Source of the DNA: Onstottus_B arcticum
Lineage (GTDB): Bacteria; Acidobacteriota; Blastocatellia; UBA7656
Reading direction: 5' to 3'
DNA length: 64,000 nt
Assembly: GCA_038040485.1 (NCBI GenBank)
Contig: JBBPIE010000012.1
Location: 62,001 to 126,000 of the forward strand
Part shown: positions 54,276 to 62,287 of the stretch, piece by piece
Numbering within the stretch: the stretch's first letter is position 1
How the letters are laid out: the number at the start of each line of letters is the position of its first letter
Notes under the pieces: generated by a model
The model's input: the letters and a program-made list of their open reading frames with translations, nothing else
Told to the model about the DNA's origin: nothing
Database searches by the model: none
Translations under genes and position numbers: made by a program

Positions 54276-54388
54276 GCTAACCGCAGAGCCGCTGAGGTAG
54301 CATAGACTTCAGTCTGTGTCGATAGATAGTTCGAACGCGAATGGCACACAGACTAAAGTCTATGCTACGTCCGCGGCTCTGCGGTTGG
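54276..54388. repeat. Chimeric hairpin: CGCAGAG arms around CATAGACTTCAGTCTGTG
   Basis: Arms CTAACCGCAGAGCCGC and inverted CGCGGCTCTGCGGTTGG enclose a second inverted pair GTAGCATAGACTTCAGTCTG and its inverted partner CAGACTAAAGTCTATGCTAC. Total stem about 40 bases with a 30-base loop. It combines two dispersed repeat types in one nested palindrome. Confidence 0.85.
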
Positions 54389-54435
54389 CCGGTCGTGGAA
54401 GACGAAACCTCGAAGGGGCTCATAACTCTTTTGGA

Positions 54436-54615
54436 TTAAAGCAGCGAGCTCAGTAAGTGAGCGCTGCGTTCAACTTCGCCTGTCGCCAGCGAGAGCAGCG
54501 AGATCAGGCCGTACAACCCGACCACAAAACCCGCGATAAGAACAGCGTAATAGATCAGGGCAGCAAATCTAAACTGAGCATCGTCTGTTTGCGCCGGATT
54601 CTTTGTGCCAGTCAT
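54436..54615 (-). CDS. Small membrane protein
   Basis: ATG 54615 with GGAGG well placed gives a 59-residue protein with one or two helices (FAALIYYAVLIAGFVVGLYG; LISLLSLA). No family recognised. It lies 89 bases downstream of the DUF1028 gene stop on the same strand and may share its transcript. Confidence 0.55.
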   Translation of the reverse strand: MTGTKNPAQTDDAQFRFAALIYYAVLIAGFVVGLYGLISLLSLATGEVERSAHLLSSLL

Positions 54616-54704
54616 TGTTTGACCACCTCCATTTCCTTCTCTACTACGGCTCAAGAAGCGAGGTGGATTTCAGACGATGGTTTTACTATGGTCGAAATGA
54701 CGAG

Positions 54705-55730
54705 CTATTTCTCCGCAGCCGCGACGATCCGCTGGATGAGCTTCGCATCATCGGGTATCAAGCCGACCTTCGCGAGCCTCGGAGTCAGCGTCACCCAGTT
54801 CTTGTCCATCGCAAACACGCGCTTGAACAACGGCAGCGACTCGTCTACGCGGCCCATGTTCACGAGCGCGACCGCGTGCCAGTAGACCATCTCAGCGTTG
54901 TCAGGCACGAGCTTCGCCGCCGCGCCGTATTCCACAAGCGCCCGATCGTTGTCCTTCAACTCAACCGCGAGATCGCCCGCGTTCATACGGTTGTAGGCGC
55001 GCTGCAAGGTGATCAATCGACGAAGCTCTTTCAACGGCTCGTTGCTGTCATCGACTCTCAAGTCGAACACGCGATCAGCCCACGGCTTGCCGGTCGGTTT
55101 GCCGGTCACGACGATCAACGCGGCGGACTGTTTGCCTCGGATGTCGCCGCCGGCTTCCTGCGCGGCTTCGAGCGCAGCCATCATTCGCTCGGCAAGATCG
55201 CCCTTGGTGTTTTCAAAGGCGCGGGACATCGCCGGCCACACTTTGTCGTTGAGCATCAGGTTGGCTTGCACCGAATAGTCTTTTCCGACTATGTGACCGG
55301 CTGCGGGAATGTCTTTCGAGCCGGTGTGAGCCATCACCCGGCCTTGCGCGTCGATCATCGCGACCTGTCGGACATCGCGGCCGTCGTCTCCGGCAAGCAG
55401 CGACTTCAATGCGTCGGGAGCGCTCTTGCCTGCGCGCATCAAGTCGAGCCCGAGCTTGCCGTAGCTCGGATCGACGAAGGACTGAGTGGCGATTGCGCCG
55501 ACGCCGGCTTCAGCCCACGGGACCAGGGAGCCGACACAAAACCAGTGAGACTGAACAGCTACGCCAAGCTCGCCGGTCGCGGGATCTCGCGCGACGATCG
55601 AGAAGGTGTGGACGGGGCGCAGCGGCAACTGGCTTCTGACCCGAGTCTGCGCCCCAACTGAGGGGGTAATAGCGAACAGCGGTCCGGCGACTCCGAGGAG
55701 ACAAGTTGTTATCGAAAGAAGACGGGTCAT
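54705..55730 (-). CDS. Secreted DUF1028 protein with TPR tail
   Basis: The 341-residue protein has a signal peptide and a DUF1028 Ntn-hydrolase-like domain starting RPVHTFSIVARDPATGELGV and including AVQSHWFCVGSLVPWAEAGV and SALIVVTGKPTGKPWADRVF. The conserved Ser/Thr/His residue expected to act as N-terminal nucleophile is not obvious. From about residue 250 a tetratricopeptide-like helix pair (ALVEYGAAAKLVPDNAEMVY; ALVNMGRVDESLPLFKRVFA) follows. DUF1028 proteins are of unproven activity. Confidence 0.78.
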   Translation of the reverse strand: MTRLLSITTCLLGVAGPLFAITPSVGAQTRVRSQLPLRPVHTFSIVARDPATGELGVAVQSHWFCVGSLVPWAEAGVGAIATQSFVDPSYGKLGLDLMRAGKSAPDALKSLLAGDDGRDVRQVAMIDAQGRVMAHTGSKDIPAAGHIVGKDYSVQANLMLNDKVWPAMSRAFENTKGDLAERMMAALEAAQEAGGDIRGKQSAALIVVTGKPTGKPWADRVFDLRVDDSNEPLKELRRLITLQRAYNRMNAGDLAVELKDNDRALVEYGAAAKLVPDNAEMVYWHAVALVNMGRVDESLPLFKRVFAMDKNWVTLTPRLAKVGLIPDDAKLIQRIVAAAEK

Positions 55731-55797
55731 AGTCTTACCTCATTCCTAAAGACCAAACGGCCTGATTAGCTGTGTTAGGTGCCGACTTGAACGCAGG

Positions 55798-56124
55798 CTA
55801 AGGCGTGAGCGCCAACTGCACTTTGATAACCTGCTCGATCTTCCGCACATCAATTGGTGACAGACTGCCTATCAAATTCAGCAAACGCGTTTTGCTCACG
55901 GTCGTGAGCTGGTCTGCCATTGCCTTGTTCTGTTTGCCGTTGAGTTGAACGACGGCTTCGCTCGGATAAAGACGATCAAGGTTTGTTGTTAACGGAATGA
56001 CCTGAACGCGATTCAGGAACCTGTTTGAGGCGTCGTTGCTCATGATGACACCCGGACGTTTCTTGCGGATTTCTCCCCCGACAGAATGTTCAAAGTTTAC
56101 CCACCACACCTCACCTCGTTGCAT
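55798..56124 (-). CDS. PemK/MazF-family mRNA-cleaving toxin
   Basis: The 108-residue protein shows MazF/PemK blocks: GEVWWVNFEHSVGGEIRKKR, VIMSNDASNRFLNRVQVIPL and QNKAMADQLTTVSKTRLLNL. This family cuts mRNA when freed from its antitoxin. It overlaps the upstream antitoxin gene by 14 bases, typical of a co-regulated pair. The C-terminal helix (VRKIEQVIKVQLAL) is intact, so it is probably active. Confidence 0.88.
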   Translation of the reverse strand: MQRGEVWWVNFEHSVGGEIRKKRPGVIMSNDASNRFLNRVQVIPLTTNLDRLYPSEAVVQLNGKQNKAMADQLTTVSKTRLLNLIGSLSPIDVRKIEQVIKVQLALTP

Positions 56125-56338
56125 CGGCGTCTCCGATCATTTCCTCGGCCCATTCAAGCGCCTCAGCTTCGCGACTCGTGTCTTCGGCCATTAGCTGATA
56201 AGCGGAGTCCAGATCGAGACCGCGCAACTGTGGCAGGATCAGAGACTCGATGAACTGACCTATGTCTTCCGGTCCACCGATTCTCTGCAATTCGTCGTAA
56301 ACCCGTTCATCAACATTGATCGTGATTTCTTTCTGCAT
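56111..56338 (-). CDS. Ribbon-helix-helix antitoxin
   Basis: The 75-residue protein (MQKEITINVDERVYDELQRI) has the strand-helix-helix pattern of ribbon-helix-helix antitoxins and an acidic tail that would mask the toxin. GGAGAAGG precedes ATG 56338. It is the partner of the MazF-type toxin at 55798. Confidence 0.8.
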   Translation of the reverse strand: MQKEITINVDERVYDELQRIGGPEDIGQFIESLILPQLRGLDLDSAYQLMAEDTSREAEALEWAEEMIGDADATR

Positions 56339-56365
56339 AACCTTCTCCAGCAGCTAGTCTTCTGG

Positions 56366-56644
56366 CTATCGAGTAGCATCGCTCGGCGCTTCCGGAAGCG
56401 GGCGCTCTTTACGTTGGTCTCGCTGCCAGTCCGACGCGTCCTCGATGTTTGATACGCCGCCCTTTTTAGCAAGGCCCTCCAGCGCGCGAGCCATCCGTCG
56501 TCCGCGGGACTCTCCACCAGAGACTGAATCGCTCATGATCGTCACGAAAACGTCGAGAGGTTGCTGATTACCGGTCTGCTCGGGAACCTCGTCCTCCCAT
56601 TCCAGGTGGTCGCCACGAAGTTTGGCACGGTAGGTTGGAAGCAT
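56366..56644 (-). CDS. Small antitoxin-like hypothetical protein
   Basis: ATG 56644 (MLPTYRAKLRGDHLEWEDEV) is preferred, with GAGG upstream. The about 92-residue acidic protein has MARALEGLAKKGG in its helical C-terminal part. Short proteins starting this way often accompany PIN- or MazF-type toxins, but no second toxin is next to it. It lies 27 bases upstream of the ribbon-helix-helix antitoxin gene. Confidence 0.5.
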   Translation of the reverse strand: MLPTYRAKLRGDHLEWEDEVPEQTGNQQPLDVFVTIMSDSVSGGESRGRRMARALEGLAKKGGVSNIEDASDWQRDQRKERPLPEAPSDATR

Positions 56645-56781
56645 ATCGATTACCTCAGGAGGCTCTATGGTCGCATCAGGCTTGCGCCACTTGCAAGGTT
56701 GTGGGCGATTGAGTTCAGGTCTTCGCTTCACAGATCTACCTGATAATCGAGAACGGACTGCGGCTTAAGCGCCTCTACGAG

Positions 56782-57446
56782 TTATGGCAAAAGAGGAGGC
56801 GTTTTCAGAATGGCTTGCAGCAAACTGCCGACGAAGCGGAATATTTCCCTCGCTTGATCTGGCGTCATTGCCATTGCAAAGCTCGTCACAACCGTGGATA
56901 AAACGCCTATTGCGACGTAGAGCCAGTCCTGTCTTCCTTGACGGTGGCCTCATCCACTAAATAGGCGAGCTTGGACTCAAGAAATGCACGCTTCTGTTCG
57001 TCAAGCTGCTGCGTCTTTTCAATGTATGCCTGGAGCTCGCGCAAGCCAGCGGAAATCTTCCCTATTTCAACGGTGCTGAATGGAGTGTTAGGCAAGTCAG
57101 CTGATGCCGCCTCAACGAGTGCGGTTTGTTCGGATAGCAGGCTCCACAGGTCAGGCGCTTGAGTTTCCCGTTTCAGATTCGTGAGCCATTCCTCAACTAA
57201 TGAAAGCTGTCCGTCCCAGTCACCACCCCGCCTGTTCTCGTAGGCAGTATCTTCGCCGGGGCAATACTCGGCTTGGTGTTGGTCGTAATCGACGAACTGA
57301 AAGGTGAAAGAGTACCCAGAAGGCGTGTGCACTAGCGTGGGCGTCGTCAGCTCCCAGCCAAAGTCCTTAGGATCCAAGCCTTTTTTGCTAACCGCGCTCA
57401 GAACGGCGTTCGCTTGAGTAACAAGGAGATGTCCGTAGCTCACCAC
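56782..57446 (-). pseudogene. Helical protein with frameshifted membrane anchor, unknown function
   Basis: The first 179 residues (GTG 57446, stop 56907) end in coiled-coil helices and a short tail. The third frame continues as QDWLYVAIGVLSTVVTSFAM, a clear membrane helix, to a stop at 56782, so one base appears lost near 56930. The restored protein would have an N-terminal beta-rich part (FGWELTTPTLVHTPSGYSFT), a long helix (about 120-170) and a membrane anchor. It overlaps the MazE-like antitoxin gene by 7 bases, where a toxin would normally sit. Confidence 0.7.
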
Positions 57447-57682
57447 ACCTCCGTAACGACCGATCGACCTGTGTCGATTTCACCGTGGATGTTGCGCCTA
57501 GTTACGCCGTCAAGAAGTTGGTCGAGCGTATACACCCGTTCTGCAACCGGCGCGATGACCAGCTTGCCTTCCACAACCGACAGATCCACAAGCGTCCCTT
57601 CTTCGAGGCTGAACTCTACCGCAAAACTCCTCGGGATTCGGAGTGCGAGACTCCTGCCCCATTTCTGAACCTGTACTTTCAT
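57440..57682 (-). CDS. AbrB/MazE-type antitoxin
   Basis: ATG 57682 follows AGAGGAACCT. The 80-residue protein has the AbrB/MazE swapped-hairpin pattern (VQKWGRSLALRIPRSFAVEF). It normally binds DNA and neutralises a MazF or PIN toxin. Here the next gene is the frameshifted membrane-anchored protein, not a toxin, so it may be an orphan or regulate that gene. Confidence 0.82.
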   Translation of the reverse strand: MKVQVQKWGRSLALRIPRSFAVEFSLEEGTLVDLSVVEGKLVIAPVAERVYTLDQLLDGVTRRNIHGEIDTGRSVVTEVW

Positions 57683-57758
57683 AGGTTCCTCTTGTATCCA
57701 AGTCGAAGATGCACAGAGCACCAAGCTTCAAGTCCGGGGTCTTTAATGATTGTGCTGC

Positions 57759-59384
<1,626 letters not shown>

Positions 59385-59516
59385 AGTAAATCTCCTAGTT
59401 TAAAAGTTCGAAGTATTGATACGGTACCGCCGAGGCAGTTGGATTATCTTCAAGACGCGGTGTCAGAGCAACCTCGTCAAAGCGTTGACGAAGGTTGACT
59501 GGCCGACGAGCGGGCG

Positions 59517-59918
59517 CTATGGGAACAAGCCAAGTTGCGTCCAACGGATCCGGGCTGCCTGCTGGGCACCACTGTTCATTTGCAAGCGAGCGACCGAGCC
59601 GCGACCCATCGGGGTCAAACCTCGTATTGAGCCTGTCTCAATTTCCAACTCGAAATGGTCTTGCCAGCGGTTTAGCCTCGGATTGAAAAGCAGAACTTCA
59701 GCTTGCGTCAAAGCATCGCTGGTTGTAGTGCAGTCTGCCTTGTGAATATTACAAGCGCGGCAAGCCAATGCCAGGTTTGCTTCATTGTCTTGGCCGCCTT
59801 GCGAGGTTGGGAGGATGTGTTCAACTTCAAAAGGAAAGTTAAAGAGAGCTTCGGGAGCGCGGCAGTATTCGCATCTGTGGTTGGCTCGTTGCGCTATCAC
59901 GGGATAACGCGGATTCAT
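59517..59918 (-). CDS. HNH endonuclease
   Basis: The 133-residue protein has a HNH/zinc-ribbon core: CEYCRAP, VEHILPTSQGGQD (the catalytic His), NLALACRACNIHK. It is translated from an ATGA overlap with the preceding small gene (4 bases), suggesting coupling. Members of this family can be homing-, restriction- or defence-type nucleases. The pair is compact and island-like. Confidence 0.88.
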   Translation of the reverse strand: MNPRYPVIAQRANHRCEYCRAPEALFNFPFEVEHILPTSQGGQDNEANLALACRACNIHKADCTTTSDALTQAEVLLFNPRLNRWQDHFELEIETGSIRGLTPMGRGSVARLQMNSGAQQAARIRWTQLGLFP

Positions 59919-60274
59919 TGTCCTAACTCTTTGAGCGCAGATTCGGCTCGCCTTATCGCAGCATTCAATTCGGCTTCGATTAGCGCCTCGAGCTCAGCCT
60001 GCTCCTCGCGTTTCAATGCACCATTCTTGTCACGAGCGGACCGCCACTGTGTCATGAGCTCGCCGAGCCGTTTCTGTTGTTGAGCCGTGAAAAACCCGTC
60101 TGGCCGAAGATTCTGCACTATCACAAGCGTGCTGGCTTCCTCTTCGTTTAATTGCTTTGCCAGCGCGTCTAACGCTTCGCCAGCGGTTTTTCCTTCGGAC
60201 TGTCGCGCTCCCGAGATGGCGCGATAGGTCACGCCATCCTCCCCGACACCTTCCGGCAAAATGGTGATCGTCAT
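59915..60274 (-). CDS. Hypothetical protein coupled to the HNH gene
   Basis: ATG 60274 (MTITILPEGVGEDGVTYRAI) is chosen because a TATAAT lies at 60285-60290 just upstream, which would make the mRNA leaderless or nearly so. The about 119-residue protein has a short beta N-terminus and then long helices rich in Glu and Ala. No family recognised. Its 4-base overlap with the endonuclease gene suggests that it is an antitoxin, specificity or regulatory partner, which is inference. Confidence 0.6.
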   Translation of the reverse strand: MTITILPEGVGEDGVTYRAISGARQSEGKTAGEALDALAKQLNEEEASTLVIVQNLRPDGFFTAQQQKRLGELMTQWRSARDKNGALKREEQAELEALIEAELNAAIRRAESALKELGQ

Positions 60275-60284
60275 ACTCGATGAC

Positions 60285-60290
60285 ATTATA
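60285..60290 (-). promoter_or_regulatory. Consensus -10 element TATAAT
   Basis: On the minus strand TATAAT is followed by 10 bases and then ATG 60274, so the transcript would start within a few bases of the codon. No clear -35 was identified. Confidence 0.5.
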
Positions 60291-60377
60291 CTTATTCAGG
60301 CTCTATGCGCGAAGGCAGAAGTCAGAAACCAGCAGGACTGCCAAGGCTGCGAAATGTGTTAGCCGATGCAACCTCAC

Positions 60378-60758
60378 TCACGACCGATCGCGACCTACCT
60401 GGATGGAAGTGGCGATTTGCCAAACGTTGCCACACGGATCTTCGATCATCGCGCGACGATCGCCGTAGGGCAGGTCCTGTGGCTCTTCGAGCGATACGGC
60501 GCCTGCTTGCAGCGCACGCTGGTACGTCGCGTCGATGTCGTCGACATAGAGGTAGAGAAATGCAGGCATCGCGTCTCGCGGGCCAACGCCGCTTACCATC
60601 ACGATCGAGTCGCCAATTCTGATCACGGACGGGATGTCTGTGCGGAGGTCTCCCGTCGCGCCGAACGCGTGCTTGAGGAAGTCGACTAGCCTGGCTGCGT
60701 CGTGAGCTACTAGCCGAGGTGTCACGCTGTGCCAACCTTCGGGGATTGATTTGGTCAT
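60378..60758 (-). CDS. VOC-family protein, PhnB-like
   Basis: The 126-residue protein starts MTKSIPEGWHSVTPRLVAHD and has a VOC pattern with AFLYLYVDDIDATYQRALQA and PYGDRRAMIEDPCGNVWQIA. The final DPCGNVWQIAT resembles bleomycin-resistance/PhnB-like proteins (usually DPFGHxW). Function is not determined; it may bind a small ligand. Confidence 0.8.
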   Translation of the reverse strand: MTKSIPEGWHSVTPRLVAHDAARLVDFLKHAFGATGDLRTDIPSVIRIGDSIVMVSGVGPRDAMPAFLYLYVDDIDATYQRALQAGAVSLEEPQDLPYGDRRAMIEDPCGNVWQIATSIQVGRDRS

Positions 60759-60826
60759 CGGTTCTTCACTCCGTTCGACTCGCCGTAGGTGCAGTGAAGT
60801 TGAGCGAGAGTGGTGTCCTCACTTCA

Positions 60827-60943
60827 TTCTCTGCGCGGTCTCTGCGTCTCGGCGCCTCTGCGGTTAGAGAGAACTTCCGGGTTTACAAGTTGGCGCACCC
60901 TCTAACCGCAGAGACGCCGAGACGCAGAGTTTACGCAGAGAAG
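60827..60943. repeat. CGCAGAG hairpin element, full copy with conserved loop, inverted
   Basis: Left arm about 60827-60871 (CTCTGCGTCTCGGCGCCTCT), loop, right arm about 60899-60943. The loop, read on the other strand, matches those of the copies at 22202 and 26745 (CTTGTAAACCCGGAAGTTCT), so this element is inverted relative to them. Confidence 0.9.
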
Positions 60944-61008
60944 AGATTCGAAACCAGTGCACTACCCTGGCGCGGCGATGATGTACGTTCCACTGAATGA
61001 TGTTCTAC

Positions 61009-62286
61009 TCACGTCTTCAATCGCGAAGGCAGAAGCAGGAACAACATCACCATTGCCAACGCCGAGAGACTCGCTCCGAAATAAAAGGTGGCTTGCGAGT
61101 TTACTTTGTCCCACAACAACCCGCCGATGTAGCTTGCGGCGATCTGCGTCAAGCCCATCACCATCGAGTAAATCCCTATCGCAGTAGCGTGACCGGCCGA
61201 ACCAGCGGTGTCTACGGCAAGCGCTTTGCCGACCCCGTCGGTCAGAGCAGGGAATAATCCGTATAACGCGAACAGAGGCCACACCAGCCAGCCCGCGCTC
61301 GCCGCGCCGAAGCCCGCGTAGCTGACAGCGTAGACCCCAAACCCAATGATCAGTAGGTTGCGTCTTCCAAACCGATCGCTCGCCGCCCCCGCGGGCATCG
61401 ACGCCAGCGAAGCAACCGCGTTGTAGAGCGTGTAAGCCAGGATCGTCCACTTGCGATCGAGCCCCAGTTGCTCAGACCGCAAAATCAGAAACGCGTTAGC
61501 CGAATTAGCCAGCCCGAACACGCCGGTCACAAGAAGCAGCCGTTTGTACTCGCGCGTCGTGCCCGCCAGCGAGAACTTCAAGTTGGTTGATTTTGCGATA
61601 TCGCCGCGACGCTCGCGTACGGTGAGGATCAAGATCGCCGCAGCAGCAGCCGGAATTCCCGAGATCAGAAAAATGCTTCGAGCGCCCAAGCCCGCCCACG
61701 CTACAAGGACGAGAGCGATAAGCGGACCGATCACCGCGCCCGCCGAGTCCATTGCTCGCTCGAACCCGAAGGCGCGGCCTCGGTACTGTTCCAGCGTCGA
61801 CTCGGCCAGCAACGCATCGCGTGGGGCGGTGCGCATCCCTTTCCCAAATCGCTCGGCGAAGCGCGCGCCTAACACAACCTGCCAGACCTGCGCGCCGGCG
61901 ATCATAGGCCGGGTCACTGCCGTCAACAGGTAGCCTGCAAAAACTACGGGCTTGCGACGCCCTATCCGGTCAGAGAACCAACCGGAGATTCCCCCGAGCG
62001 CTGTTGAGGCGCCGACTGCGATGCCTTCAATCAAGCCTACGACTGTAGCGGGCGCGCGCAGAGTCTCGGTCAGAAACAACGGGAGGATGGGATAGATCAT
62101 CTCGCTGCTGATGTCCGCGAGAAGGCTCACCAGACCAAGGATGATCGCGCTACGTGAGAGACCGGTGAAAAGTGACGCAATGCGAGAAGGGGAAGAACCG
62201 GGAGGGCGAAGAGGGGACCCGGCGCCCGCACGATCAAGGCTGGGTTCACCTTCAGCCTTTCCACTCTTCACCGTTTCCCTCCGCAT
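61009..62286 (-). CDS. MFS transporter
   Basis: The 425-residue protein has about 12 helices, with the MFS signatures LLADISSEMIYPILPLFLTE, SDRIGRRKPVVFAG (loop 2-3) and ASDRFGRRNLLIIGFGVYA (loop 8-9). The start, ATG 62286, overlaps closely with the SBP gene stop (1 base apart), so the two are co-transcribed. The substrate is unknown; the family includes drug and metabolite exporters. The long charged N-terminal stretch is uncertain and a later ATG is possible. Confidence 0.88.
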   Translation of the reverse strand: MRRETVKSGKAEGEPSLDRAGAGSPLRPPGSSPSRIASLFTGLSRSAIILGLVSLLADISSEMIYPILPLFLTETLRAPATVVGLIEGIAVGASTALGGISGWFSDRIGRRKPVVFAGYLLTAVTRPMIAGAQVWQVVLGARFAERFGKGMRTAPRDALLAESTLEQYRGRAFGFERAMDSAGAVIGPLIALVLVAWAGLGARSIFLISGIPAAAAAILILTVRERRGDIAKSTNLKFSLAGTTREYKRLLLVTGVFGLANSANAFLILRSEQLGLDRKWTILAYTLYNAVASLASMPAGAASDRFGRRNLLIIGFGVYAVSYAGFGAASAGWLVWPLFALYGLFPALTDGVGKALAVDTAGSAGHATAIGIYSMVMGLTQIAASYIGGLLWDKVNSQATFYFGASLSALAMVMLFLLLPSRLKT

Positions 62287-62287
62287 C

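Noticed and set aside
54603..55661. 352-residue ORF opposite the DUF1028 gene
   Set aside because: It is antisense to a well-supported gene with a signal peptide and recognisable domain, and shows no family motifs.
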